A stretch of 64,000 nucleotides of DNA from Cylicocyclus nassatus (Eukaryota; Nematoda; Chromadorea; Rhabditida; Strongylidae): positions 1,172,359-1,236,358 of the forward strand of contig CATQJL010000223.1 in assembly GCA_958299035.1 (NCBI GenBank). The letters run 5' to 3'. A model generated the notes under the pieces. It did not search any database. It saw only the letters and a list, made by a program, of their open reading frames with translations, and was not told the DNA's origin. Shown piece by piece: positions 1 to 11,819 of this stretch. The translations under genes were made by a program, and so were the position numbers. Each line of letters starts with the position of its first letter. Position 1 is the stretch's first letter.

Positions 1-14
1 TGATGAGTTATATC

Positions 15-345
15 CACAGAGATGGAACCCATGCCTCCGCGTTAGCCAGCAAACGATCTTAAAGTATTCAAACAAGCAAACGACGGCGGGTACATACCCA
101 CCGGCATGCCGGGGAGAGCCCAAAACTCCATGAGCATTGTCATATGTGCAAAACAGAATATCGTCAAGTACTGCACAACGAATGAATCTAAACAAATTGT
201 TATCTAAGGAGATGGTACCCATGCCCCTTCGTTTGCTAGCCACGATCTCAAAAGATTTCCAAGAAACAAACCGGAATTTATAGTTCAACCAGTTTGCCGA
301 GGAGAGCCCAACTCCAAAGCAAGAATAAGCATAATATGATCTTCA
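15..345. repeat. Two imperfect direct repeat units
   Basis: Two units of roughly 110-130 bp share an ordered series of short matches: 'agatggwacccatgcc', a TTWGCYAGC block, 'acgatctyaaa', and 'gccgaggagagcccaactcca'-like ends. The first runs from about 20 to 132 and the second from about 208 to 316. No coding sense is visible. It may be the degraded end of a dispersed repeat whose other part lies left of the window. Confidence 0.4.
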
Positions 346-621
346 AGCAATCAAAGCAAGCAAGCTGTGCGAAACAGGCTAAAATATAGATGTGACCAGG
401 CTTGAACCACATGATGAAGAGAACAGTGTTAGTAAAAGGCTCAAAAGCAGTTGAGTTCAACATATGCAAAGTTATAAATTGGCTGCTAGTCAGTGCATAT
501 TCGTAACCCAATCATGCTCATTGCACGTGTCTGGTTGTAACCGCGCAGTCATAAAAGAAGGGAAGTAAGGTACGTTGAACCTGCAAAAAAGTCATTCAAT
601 CTTCTTTTTTTAAGCTCTCTT

Positions 622-2475
622 CTAAGAGGAACTATCACTGCATGCCAAAAGTTCGTGTGGTAATTCTTGTAACATTTTTGATGTGCGAACAAAAAACTCC
701 TGCTCAAATAAGGAACGAAATCGTTGTCGCCCACCAAAGTGACGGAAATAAATAGAGAATGCACTAGTCCTTCCATGGCTAGGTCTGAAAACCCAGTACT
801 TGGAAGGCCTCAACCTGGTTTCACCCCTAAAAATCCTGAAAGCTAATATGATATCATGAACAACTCTCCGATATGTAATGCTTTCAAGATCAAGAATTTT
901 CAACCTCTCTTCATAACTAGGAAGTAATCGGGGGTAAGCTGGATTAGGAAAACAGCGGTAGAAAAGCAGTTTTGTGAACACTTTTTGAACCTTCTCCAAT
1001 GCCTGCTTGTGCTTCCTCAGGGAGGGGCTCCAAACTTGAGTCGCATATTCGAGAACAGGAATAACAAGGGCTTTATAAAGTCTCAACAAAATTTTTTGAT
1101 CAGTTGATTTGATGTTTCTAAAGATTGTGTATAAGATGGAAAAAGCACGGGAGGTGACGGAGGCGATCTGTAGATCCGGTTTCAATCTCGAATCTATCAG
1201 AACTCCCAGATCTTTGACGAATGTTTTGTTAATCAGTGCTATTCCATTGTGCTGATAATGCACTTGTTCTTCGCCACCGATGTGAAAAACGGAACTTTTA
1301 GCAATGTTAACAGAAATATCCCACTTTGTACACCAGGCAATCATGAGATCAATAGAATGTTGTAAAGCTTCTTGGATCTCATAGCGATTTTCATTGCTGT
1401 ACATTCCGTATATTTTTATGTCGTCTGCATACATAAGTACATGAATTCCGGGGTGAGTTTTTAACAGCTGGGGTAAATCAGCAGTATAGACCGTAAATAG
1501 AAGGGGAGACAGAACACCTCCCTGAGGAAGCCCACTAACGCAAGGAAAACGCTCAGAGTGTTCATTCCCAACGCGGACAGTCATATGTCTAGATTGGAGA
1601 TATGACTTGAGCCAATCAAGTAAGGCGCCTCTGACCCCATAATGCTCAACTTTGTACAGCAATTTAGCATGACTTATACGATCAAACGCCTTTGGAAAGA
1701 TCAAAGTAGATAACGTCCACTTTCTGTCCCAACAAGATAGCATTGACCCAATCATGAATTGAATCGATCAACTGGGTAACAGTAGAAGCACCATTAACAA
1801 AGCCGTGTTGCTCTGGGGGAATAATTTTGAATCTTTCGAACCACTCCAAAAGTTTATCACGAATTATTTTTTCCAAAACTTTGCATGGGACGGGATTGAT
1901 GCTAATAGGTCTGAAGTCAGAAACCACTTGAGGTTTACTGACTTTTGGAACGGCTGTGACAATAGCTTCTTTCCAGATACTTGGTACCTCACCACACATG
2001 AGGGAGATGTTAAAGATGTGGGAGAGAGGAGTAGCAAGTTCTTTAGCACATCGCTTGAATACTATCTGTGGGATTCCGTCAAAAGTTTCAAAAGTTGAAT
2101 TTTTGAGACTTTTGAGATAGCGTTCTACCGTAAAAGGCATGATAATCGGAGCTGAGCATATATGCGCCACAGGCGCCCCAAGAGATACTGTTGAAGAAGA
2201 AGTCGTAGTAAATGTGCTCGCAAAGAAAGCACCTAACGCTTGAGCTTTGGATTGATTAGTTAGGCATACATTATCCGATTTATCTTTCAAAGCACCAAAT
2301 TCTTTGATATGAGTTTTACTGTGGATATACGCAAAAAGACTCCGTGAGTGCTTTGACAGAGCCAAGCGTCTCTCATAATTAGCAAGGAACTTCTTGAGGT
2401 GGAATGCAATATCGCAACAGACTTTCTTGTATAGCGGACTATCAAATCGAAATGCCTTGAACAGTGCTAAATTTT
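622..2475 (-). pseudogene. 5'-truncated CR1/Jockey-like LINE reverse transcriptase
   Basis: This encodes the reverse transcriptase part of a non-LTR retrotransposon, which would copy its own RNA into DNA at a nicked target. On the minus strand from about 2475 the frame gives a pre-RT linker. The RT fingers follow with DFRPIS and EQHGF motifs, then FDxxKAFD, GLPQGGVLSPLLF, the catalytic YADD (1420-1431) and a thumb region ending near 622. One extra base near 1690 (SKGV versus the expected SKAFD) shifts the frame, so the copy is dead. Upstream of about 2475 the protein signal stops abruptly and no endonuclease is present, as expected for a 5'-truncated LINE. The motif series is close to CR1/Jockey clades. 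I cannot place it more precisely, and RTE is excluded by the motif context. Confidence 0.85.
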
Positions 2476-3038
2476 ATTCATACAATCGTATGCAATGACG
2501 TTGAACGTCATTCGTAGGATTTTCGGTTTTTAAACAAAAGCTCCGCTCAAGGACAATCACATTACCACGCTGAAATCCTTTTGAAAAGATTTTGTTTTTT
2601 ATAACTCAAGTGGTGATATTTGGGAAGCTTCCACTGATGTTCACTGAATAAAATCATCGATTTACGAAATACTAGTACGAATGAAACGTATAAATAATAC
2701 GGATTTCCACAGCGTATTGGGAAGTGATTATACGCGCTCTATTTTCATGATTCTGCAGCGCATTAGTTGTATTATCTGTATAACACTGCAGATTATACTG
2801 GAATGTGAATAGTGAATCAGTTCAAAAAAAGTTTTAATTTTTCACATTAAAGCGACAGTGAAAGTGAAAGAAAGTTTTTTTATAGAGAATTTTTTGATCT
2901 GTGTAGCCATACCGGAGATGGAATGACGAAAACCTACATTATCTACAGACTTTGATTTTCAAGAGAAAAAGGAATCTATTCCTCCTTAATTCATCAGGAA
3001 CCGTGACTTCTCAAAGCTTCGTATCTGAGGGCATCAAA
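2476..3038. other. AT-rich gap, nothing recognised
   Basis: Between the truncated LINE and the fold-back element I see no coding frame with splice-compatible ends, no terminal repeat and no RNA gene. The composition is AT-rich like the rest of the intergenic DNA. Confidence 0.5.
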
Positions 3039-3077
3039 TACAATACCGCTCACATTTTTTGAAAAATAGACGCGAAT

Positions 3078-3176
3078 GTATGGACATGTATGGACATGTA
3101 CGGACATGTCCATATATGTACGGACATGTCCGCACATGTCCGTACATGTCCATACATGTATGGACATGTCCATACA
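3078..3176. repeat. Clustered palindromic GGACATGTCC decamers in the arm
   Basis: A run of overlapping ATGGACATGT/ACATGTCC units contains three exact GGACATGTCC palindromes (3102-3111, 3122-3131, 3162-3171). The opposite arm keeps one (6625-6634). The decamer fits the p53-family half-site consensus RRRCWWGYYY. The array lies just inside the terminal repeat and is longer in the left arm, as if expanded there. It may simply be a subterminal transposase-binding array. Confidence 0.8.
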
Positions 3177-3396
3177 TCAGCGTCGCGTGGCCATATCTCG
3201 CTTCAGAGTGGACGAATTCTGAATCCAAAGCCACCATTCGATTCAGCTCGGCGCGGAGAATCTTCTGATATATTGGAAGTGGGGGTACGATGCCTTCGAT
3301 ATTCCGTTTCCAGTTTTTTCAATTTGTTCTGCGGAGCTCCTTTCGCGAATATGTGAAGCAACGCCTACCCAACATAGAAGACTTTACTAAGTACTA

Positions 3397-4797
3397 AAGT
3401 GCGGTTCATAATTATACGAACACCCAAAATTTTGTAAGTTTTTGGACTTTTTGCGAGAAACTCAAAAAGCCGTTGGTACCACGCGAAAGAGCACAGCCGA
3501 AAACGGTATATGATCCATAAGAATGGAAATTGATATAAATCTTAGAAGTGTTTTTGCGCCTAATGCAAATTTTTAGCGGTTCATAATTATACGAACACCT
3601 CAAACAAAGGTCCATTTTTCATTCAAGTTTGCAGTCATTTGAGTCTAAATTTTTTTGTAGAGTTACAGTAATAAAGTCTGACATTCTGCTACACACTGAA
3701 CCCAGTGCAGTTCAAAAAGGGGACCGTTACTTTTTTCAGAAGGCTCCAAATGCTTTTGGAGTGATTACGCTTCAAAAACATCCGTTCTTCTGTGGTTTAC
3801 GCGCTCTAATTAGCTTCTACCAAAGCTATGAGATAAAATAAGCTTTTTCGATAGGTATTTTGTTTGACGTTTGGAAAATCGTTGCGTTTTCGTGTCGTTT
3901 TTCAACCAAGTTCCAACCTTACCACAGAGTTAGCACGATTTTGAGCCTCAAAACTCAGCTTCTCTCTTGCGCAAACATTTGATATGAAGCCGCTGCATTA
4001 TTTGCGTGATGGTGTTTCTGTGCCAAAGTGTTTGGGTTTTTTTATGGAACTGATCTTGACGCTATGGAGCTAAAAATCAAATAAAGGTATGACTGCAATA
4101 ATAAACAGTGTTTTTGGTGAAATGACGTCTGCGTGGCCCAAACAAACGCTCAGCGCTGCTATTTGTCTAACCAAATATGCATTCTTGTGAACTTTCACAT
4201 ACTATGTGCTTACTTCATTGTACGGCTTCAGAAGCTGAGTTTTGAGGCTCAAAATCGTGCTAACTCTGTGGTAAGGTTGGAACTTGGTTGAAAAACGGCA
4301 CGAAAACGCAAAGATTTTCCAAGCGTCAAGCAAAATACCTATCGAAAGAACTTATTTTATCTCATAGCTTTAATAGAAACTAATCAGAGTGCGTAAACCA
4401 CAGAAGAACGGATGTTTTTGAAGCGTAATCACTCCAAAAGCATTTCGAGCCCTCTGAAAAAAGTAACGGTCCTCTTTTTGAAGTGCACTGAGTTCAGTGT
4501 GTAGCAGATATGTCAGACTTTGTTACTGTAACTCTACAAAAAAATTTGGACTCAAATGACTGCAAACTTGAATGAAAAATGGACCTTTTTTTGAGGTGTT
4601 CGTATAATTATGAACCGCTAAAAATTTGCATTAGGCGCAAAGACACTTCTAAGATTTACACCAATTTCCATTCTTATGGATCATATGCCGTTTTCGGCTG
4701 TGCTCTTTCGCGTGGTACCAACGGCTTTTTGAGTTTCTGTCAAAAAGTCCAAGAACTTCCAAAATTTGGGGTGTTCGTATAATTATGAACCGCACTT
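3397..4797. mobile_element. Nested 1.4-kb TIR element inserted at TA
   Basis: The inverted termini AAGTGCGGTTCATAATTATA and its complement bound 3397 and 4797, flanked by TA on both sides. The intact opposite arm of the host element reads '...agtacTAttcaataat...' near 6397-6410, which is the empty site, so both the boundaries and the TA duplication are supported directly. A second internal copy of the terminal motif occurs at about 3572-3600 and 4588-4618, giving a doubled terminus. The interior is itself largely palindromic around 3870-4330. There is no transposase frame; it is a Tc1/mariner-like MITE by its TA target. Confidence 0.88.
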
Positions 4798-6824
4798 TAT
4801 TCAATAATACTGTTCTTGTAGATTATTGTGCGCTAAGAATTAGGCTCAGACTTCTTTCCAAAGAAGATAGAAGCGTTAATGAATTTTGAAAAAATCACAC
4901 GTTTTCAAATTCTACTCGCCATAACTTCCTTCGGAATAAGTGTATTTGAATCCGAAAACAGCGCCTTGCTCAGCTCATCAAGGCGAATCTTCTTATATAC
5001 AGCATGCCCTTGATATTTCGATTCTAGTATTTTTGAATCTTTCTGAGTACGCCTTTTCGCGAAGGTGTAAAGCAGCAAGTACATTCCAGCAAGGGTCTTT
5101 CAATAGCACTTTCTCTGTAGATTATGATGTGCTAAATAGTAGCCGCAGGTTTCTTTTCAAAGGAAATAGAACGGCTAATGAATTGTGGAAAAATCTTGTC
5201 GTCCCAAATTCTACTCGCCATAGCCGCAGGATACGAAGCTATCTTGCTAAGCAGATGTGAGTTTTGAAATCAGCAGATCGCATAACCTCCACGAGCAAGT
5301 TTTCCGATATGTTCGGGTTATTTCATTTTTTCTCGTTTTACGCTCCGGAAGCTCGCCGATGGATTTTGGTCAAAATGTTGATGCTCTTGAATTGTAAGGA
5401 AACTTCGGTTTTTCGAACATGCTCTTTACGAAAATCGTGGTCTTTGAGGTTTACAGGGTTTTTGGACTGCATCACGAAAAAGCGTAAATTTGGCCGCACT
5501 TCTCGCATATCTGTCAGAAACCTTGCCTGCTTGCTTTTCTCAGTCAATGTTACTAGGAATTGTGCTATCGAATGGTGCATGACTCAGGCTCCAGTCTGTG
5601 AAGTTCGCCGAGTTACGAGCCTACGAAAACACGTCCTCTTGAATTTAACCCAAAATATAAAGATCACATATCTCGTCGAAATTCCTCCGTGAACGCTTGT
5701 ATGACGCTCGTTGCAGATATTATGTTCGCTTCGTCGAACGGCTTCCACTGTACTGAATATGGTGCTTGCGTCTGCTTCAGCTGCTCAATTGAATATCAAA
5801 ATTTCGTGGCTAGAGCTCAAAGCACCAAATCTAACACAATAAGATCCATTAAAAATGTGGAAGGATTTGATCAGTGTGTTGTACAAGCGCTCAGAGAGAA
5901 ATTTCGACGAAATATGCGATCTTTACATTTTGGGAAAAATTTATGAGGACGTATTTTCGTAGGCTCGTAACTCCGCGAATTTCACGGACTGGAGCCTGAG
6001 TCATGCACCATCGATAGCACAATTCCTAGTCAACTTTGACTGAGAAAAGCAAGCAGGCAAGTTTTCTGACAGATATGCGAGAAGTGCGGCCAAATTTGCG
6101 CTTTTTCGTGATGCAGTTACAGTCACCTCCTTTACACCTTCGCGAAAAGACGTCCTCAGAAAGATTCAAAAATACTAGAATCGAAATATCAAGGGCATGC
6201 TTTATATAAGAAGATTCGCTTGATGAGCTGAGCAAGGCGCTGTTTTCGGATTCAAAATATACTTATTCCGAAGGAAGTTATGGCGAGTAGAATTTGAAAA
6301 CGTGTGATTTTTTCAAAATTCACCAACGCTTCTATCTTCTTTGGGAAGTCTGAGCCTATTTCTTAGCGCACAATAATCTACAAGAACAGTATTATTGAAT
6401 AGTACTTAGTAAAGTCTTCTATGTTGGGTAGGCGTTGCTTCACATATTCGCGAAAGGAGCTCCGCAGAACAAATTGAAAAAACTGGAAACGGAATATCGA
6501 AGGCATCGTACCCCCACTTCCAATATATCAGAAGATTCTCCGCGCCGAGCTGAATCGAATGGTGGCTTTGGATTCAGAATTCGTCCACTCTGAAGCGAGA
6601 TATGGCCACGCGACGCTGATGTATGGACATGTCCATACATGTCCATACATTCGCGTCTATTTTCCAAAAAATGTGAGCGGTATTGTACATATGACATAAT
6701 TACCGCTAAGGATGAAAAGCATGAGTCTACTGGCTTATAAGTCTGTGGATAATTTTACTATTTTGTTACTATTTGAGATTTCCAATGACCTATTCAATTT
6801 CATTAGTTTTGTTGATGATAGATA

Positions 6825-7064
6825 TGTCAAGTCTAACGAGTTAGGTATTCTCGGGACTTGATCCCTCTACCCTGTTGTATTACATCTTAACAGAACGTTC
6901 TTGACTAGATGATTTTATCATTATATTATATATATCAAAAATGGGGGACATTAATGGGGAAGGGACCACCGAGCACCCGGGGAGTGCCAGCTCATCTGGA
7001 GATTCTGGGCACCGCCCAGTTCGTGGGGACTGTCGGACCATCCAATTAGTCTGCGTTCTCGACA
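6825..7064 (-). repeat. 3' LTR (240 bp)
   Basis: In element orientation it begins TGTCGAGA and ends CTTGACA. It differs from the other LTR at only a few positions, including an extra T near 7057 and small changes near 6892 and 6945. The GATA at 6821-6824 is the target duplication. The low divergence suggests a fairly recent insertion despite broken reading frames. Confidence 0.92.
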
Positions 7065-8032
7065 TGTCCATTCCTTAGCAAAGCTCGTCCTCGAGCTTTC
7101 ATCTTTGACCATGGCTCGGGAAGAGAAAAACCATGTAACTTTTGATCATCTCAGAGTGCACGTTTGAACATTTGACCATCATCATCATCATCGTCGTCAT
7201 TTCGTCATCAACCATCATCATTGGTCGATTTCTAGCTTGTTGTCGTAACGTCATCGATTGAATTCTAGTCTGTTTGATGTCGTTGATTGATTGCTGGCGT
7301 ATCGATCATCATTGCTCGAGTATTGATCGTTGCTATACCATTCTCATCGAGAACCATGTATCTTTTCGTGGTTTGCTTCCATCGTAGGGGGAATTGAACT
7401 TCATTGCTGTGTTGCATGATGGATTGCGTCTTCACGTTGCGTCGAGGAGTAGCCGGTAAGAGACAAGGTAAACAGAAGGGCGAAACGCCAGAAGGCGAAG
7501 CGCACGCTCCCGTACGTCCCGTCAATAAAGTAAAGCTCGTCCTCGAGCGGAAGAAATATATACGTTGTAGCAGAATGGATAATTATTCAAAATGGAGTTG
7601 AATAAGAGGATTAATATCGTGGGGGATTTTGCAGGAGGGATGAAATTACACATAATAAAATGGTATAAACATTACAACAAGTAGAAATTCAGAAGTAAAG
7701 CATGAATTATTGAACGAAAAGATAGAATATGTAATTCTATGTTTTCGCTACTGACAAATATCAACTTAAGTGCATCGGTATTCACAATATCTGGTTATCG
7801 AGTTCACAACTCGAGAGGAAACAATTTCCTAGCGTTGCTCACAAGGGCGTAAAGGAAAAGTGAACGTTTGAAAGCGTTTTTCGACCCGCCAATCAAAAAA
7901 TTCTTTCTTTGCATAGTGCGTATGCTTGCGGCAAACTTACTTTGCACCAGTAGCCGCTGCGTTAGTGAAATTTTGTGAGGTTGCTACTGGCATATGTCAC
8001 TCATTACGAGGGAGTCCGATCCGTTGTTTGTC
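7065..8032. other. Non-coding tail between integrase and 3' LTR
   Basis: This is where an envelope gene would normally sit in a gypsy element. It instead holds an ATC/ATG-rich simple repeat (about 7175-7330) and a direct repeat of AAGCTCGTCCTCGAGC (about 7080 and 7532). I see no frame with membrane or envelope character. Confidence 0.6.
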
Positions 8033-9483
8033 TCAGACGCTTTGAACGTCTGAGATTAGGCTCGCTAGAACGTGGAGTCTCTGCCTCTGTGTGACTAGAT
8101 TGTGGTTGCACAGAGACTTTACGCTCCTGCGGTAATACAATTTGAGTCTATTCACATGCACCGTTTGTGACTTATTGTTGAACAGACTTTTAATGGTGAC
8201 ATTGGGACGGCACATGGAGACAATCACAAATGGGCCTTTCCATTGGAGGGAAAATTTGGGACGCACTGTGTCGTCATGTAACAATACCAGATCCCCAATA
8301 GAAAGGTCCTTACTGTATACCTTTTTCTGATAATCGTAACCAGCTTTGTGAACAGCCGTTTTCGCTGCTATGCTGGATCCCACTTCCACTATCGTAATTT
8401 GCAAGGCTGTCGCGAACTGGCCTGCGAAATTATCTGTGGCAAAAGTAAGAGTAGAAGGTAATTTGTGAACAACGTCCATCCATGTGACCGGATGTCTGCC
8501 ATGTATCACAAAGAACGGACTGTACCCTGTCGTATCGCTACAATTGTAAGCAAAACGATGGGCTGCAGGAATTCTGTCCACAAGTCTCTGGCTTCTGAGC
8601 AGTAGACAGTGAGAGAATCCGTAACAACTTTTACCATTCTTTCAACCTGGCCGCTCGCCTTATGGATGTAGCTTGTGGTAAAGTTGTTCTTAATTCCCAG
8701 AGTTTTGTTAACCTGAGTGAAAATTTCGCTCACATAGTTTGAGCCTCTGTCGCTAACGATTTCGTTAGGGATCCCGTGCTTGGATACCACATCGTTGACT
8801 AGCGCTTTTACTACGAGATCAGCCGTTTGATTTATCAAAGGCGTACAGATAACGTACTTGCTGAACGCGCAGACCGTAATAGCTATGAATCTGCTACCAT
8901 CAACACATTGTGGCAATGGTCCTATTACATCAATGTGGATACGCTCAAAAGGACGCTAAAGAATGGGAAAAGTTCCCAGTTCCTCGCGAATGATATTTCC
9001 TGCTGGTGTTTTCACCTTTTGACAGGCTGCGCAAGATCTAACGTAATTTGCGATATCCTGATGCATGTTTGGCCAGTAGTACTTATCCGAGACCTTTACG
9101 TACGTTTTTCTTCCTAAGTGGAAACCTAGCAAAGGATTATCATGAAGAATTTTTACGATCTGCTTTTGAAGCTCATGGTCGGGTATGTCAAGTTTTGGTC
9201 TTTCGTTGGCCTTATAGTACAATGCACCATTGAAAATGGAATATTTGTCTAGCGAAAACAAAAACAAAAACTGCTGTGGAGGGTTTTCAGCATTCCCTGT
9301 TAAGAAGGTGATCAAACTTCCAAAATAAAAATTTTGCTGGCTTTCCCTGATGGTATCTAAGCTAGGAATTGAGTCGGGAGTACTAGAAATGTTCATTACA
9401 ACCGGATAACGGCTCAAGAAGTCGCAAATAGTGTTACGTGTACCCGGTCGATATTCAATTTTCAGATCGTAAGCTTGTATCAT
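8033..9483 (-). pseudogene. Integrase region of the gypsy element (frameshifted)
   Basis: Integrase joins the cDNA to host DNA. On the minus strand the frame first shows the RNase H tail (YRPGTRN...DFLSRYP), then a zinc-binding H...CxxC N-terminal segment with YWPNM near 9070. The catalytic core follows with IDV, SDRGSNY and SGQVER, supplying the D,D,E residues (about 8935, 8745 and 8650). The C-terminal part (8033-8330) ends with KGPF and VHVNRLKLYY, typical of the GPY/F module of Ty3/gypsy integrases. The frame changes near 8940 and 8580, so no intact polyprotein is encoded here. Confidence 0.9.
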
Positions 9484-10800
9484 GATCTGGTATTTTGCTA
9501 AACGTCCAACAAGGTCTGATCTGTACAGTAGTGACTTTAACGGAGCATGATCAGTAATAAGTGTTATAGAGCAACATATGGGTAAAAATGTTTGAGCGCA
9601 AAGACTATGGCAAGCGCCTCAAGCTCTATGATTGAGTAATTTTGCTCATGCTTATTCAGCGGGCGACTACAGTACGCAATTGAATGCTCATTTAGCGTTT
9701 GTGGGTTTTGCTGAAGTAAACACCTCCTAGACCTGTAGTCGAAGCATCCATGTGGATAATGTACGGTTTGCCTATTATAGGAGATGCAAGAGTTGGAGCT
9801 GTAAGCGTAAGCGCGTTTTCAAAAAAAACGAATGCATTTTCGTGAAGATCAGTCCATTGGAACGGAGCATTCTTCATGAGAAGAGCATTCAAAGAAGCGG
9901 CAACATACGAAAAGCGTGGTATGAATCTGCGAAAGTACGAAGCTGCAACCAGAAAGGACTTGACAGCTTTAGCATCCTGAGGTCTAGGTATCTTGGTGAT
10001 GCTAGCTATCTTTTCTGGATTTAGTCTTGTTCCGTTCTCACTTATAAGAATTCCTAAGTATGGAACTTCTTCTTCTTCTTCTTGCATAAAAGAGCATTTT
10101 TCCGCTGTGAGTTTCATGCCAAAATTTGCAATGCGTTGCAAAACTTCTTCTAGATCACGAAAATGGTCACCTATGGAATGACTGGCGATAATGATATCAT
10201 CCAAATAGGCAAAACAGCAAGCTTTCAATTCTCTTGTCAAGCTGTTTGCGATTCTTTGGAAAGTACCAGGGGCACCCTTCAAACCTTGTGCCATTACAGT
10301 GAAATGAAAAAGACCCAAAAATGAGGAAAATGCCGTTCTCTCCTTATGTTTTTCTTCGAGAGGGATTTGAAAAAAAACACTTTTGAAGTCCAGAATACTG
10401 TAAACTTCTTTACCGCTCGCTAAATCAATGATGTCTTGAATATGCGGTATGCAATAGGTTTCATTTTCAGTTATAGCGTTAATTTAACGATAGTCTACTG
10501 TAAAACGCCACTGATTTGTTGAAGGTTTTTTCACTAAAACAATTGGTGAAGCGAATTTGCTAGTGCTCGGCTCTATTATACGCGTGCGGAGCATTTCCTC
10601 AATTTGTCTTTTGCTTTCTTGCCGCTTTTCCAAATGTACCCTGCAGGGACGCTGTTATGGAGCTGTTGCATGCGAAACAAACTTGATTTTGTGAGAAATA
10701 GGACCTGTGTATCTCCCTAAATTTCCATTCGATCCCACAAAACACTTTTGATATTTTCTAAGAAGATTGTTAAATTGGAGAGATTGCTGCTTATTAAGTC
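9484..10800 (-). pseudogene. Reverse transcriptase/RNase H of the gypsy element
   Basis: The RT motifs run in order on the minus strand: an 'RxIEEML..I.PS.S..ASPIVLVKK' entry (about 10,620-10,540), DYR, the first catalytic Asp in SILDFKS, AF..F.GLFHFTVMAQGLKGAPGTFQR, and YLDD (10196-10207). A connection domain with YFRRFI and the start of RNase H (HMDAS) complete the series. In-frame stops near 10,660 and 10,485 and a shift near 9690 break it. The motif wording is clearly Ty3/gypsy rather than BEL/Pao or copia. Confidence 0.92.
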
Positions 10801-10886
10801 AATTGCGATTTACTTTGACACGTTCCCATAAGAGTGTATTGTCAGCTTGATGGGGAAAAGTAGGAAGATTTGCCGCTATGTCCGCC

Positions 10887-11700
10887 TCAGGTGTAATGGA
10901 CTGGATTTTGATAAGTATTGGAAATAGTAGAATTTGATGGATGAATTTCAAAAACAGCTGGCCATTGCTGGGCAGAACCAACGAATTCAGTATTTGTGAG
11001 AATGTGTTTCTCATCTACTTCTACGTGATTAGGGTTAGAGTTGAAAATACGTAGCGTAATTGTGCCATTCAAACCAGGACATGACAATGTTTTGCCTATA
11101 ACGACACCTGATGGTAAATTGACTGTAGGGTCGTCACATGTTAAAAATTCCCAATCGTGAGGATAAGAAGATCTTATGGTGCCTTGTACAACAGTATCAG
11201 AAAGCGGTTTGAGAATTGTTTTGCAAGATAGGTAAACAGGTTCGGTGAGCACGAGATCACTGCTAGGATCAACCATTGGTACTGCACATTTTTCAAAAAC
11301 AACCTGTTTTTCTTTATAGTTTATTGTTACGCTTGTAGATAACTTTGTTATCGAGTCATTACCCAAAAGTAAATCAGTTGAGCAATGTGCATTACTGACT
11401 ACAAACGGTGTGACTGTAATGACAATGTTATTTACCGAAAGAGCGGCTGTGATCTGGCCTAGTAGCTGAATAGGAGTACCATTTGCTGCTACAGCTTCTT
11501 TCAAAGAGGACTTACTGAAAGGAATGCTAAGTTTTTGAACAAACCTATCTGAGATCAAACTAATAGCTGAACCAGTGTCAAAAAGGGCAGTCGTACTGAA
11601 GTTATTGATTTTTAGCGGAATAATTATGGTGTTGCTCTGACCGAGTTGCTGAACAGACATTACGATAGGATTGAAATCATGAAAATTGGTAACAGGCACG
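10887..11700 (-). CDS. Aspartic protease domain of the gypsy element
   Basis: A retroviral-type aspartic protease cleaves the polyprotein. The active site is FDTGSAISLIS, with the DTG codons at 11571-11579, followed about 65 residues later by an LLGNDSI motif that fits the ALIVA-like second loop. The segment is read on the minus strand immediately downstream of the envelope-like region and upstream of the RT. It has no obvious start methionine, so it is probably made as part of a polyprotein or from a spliced RNA. Confidence 0.8.
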
Positions 11701-11819
11701 TTGAGATTAGCTTTTGTGCTAAACGATGTCTCAACTTGCTTTTCGTCCTGTAAATTTGGATATATTGGATCGCGCGTATGAAAATGATTGTCTTGAAATG
11801 TAACAAAACTATGACTTTC

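Larger units (their letters stand above)
3041..6685. mobile_element. 3.6-kb fold-back DNA transposon, TA target duplication
   Basis: The ends are long inverted repeats: CAATACCGCTCACATTTTTT at 3041 is mirrored by AATGTGAGCGGTATTG ending at 6685, each flanked by TA. The arms match far inward: the GGACATGTCC block, a GAATTC-containing stretch, 'acgcctacccaacatagaag', and a long block at 5465-5670 that pairs with about 5960-6120. The left arm has about 390 bp (roughly 5075-5465) with no counterpart on the right, and it carries the nested element at 3397-4797. No transposase frame is visible, so it would need a transposase supplied in trans. The TA duplication fits Tc1/mariner-type mobilisation, but the superfamily is inferred only from that. 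Confidence 0.8.
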
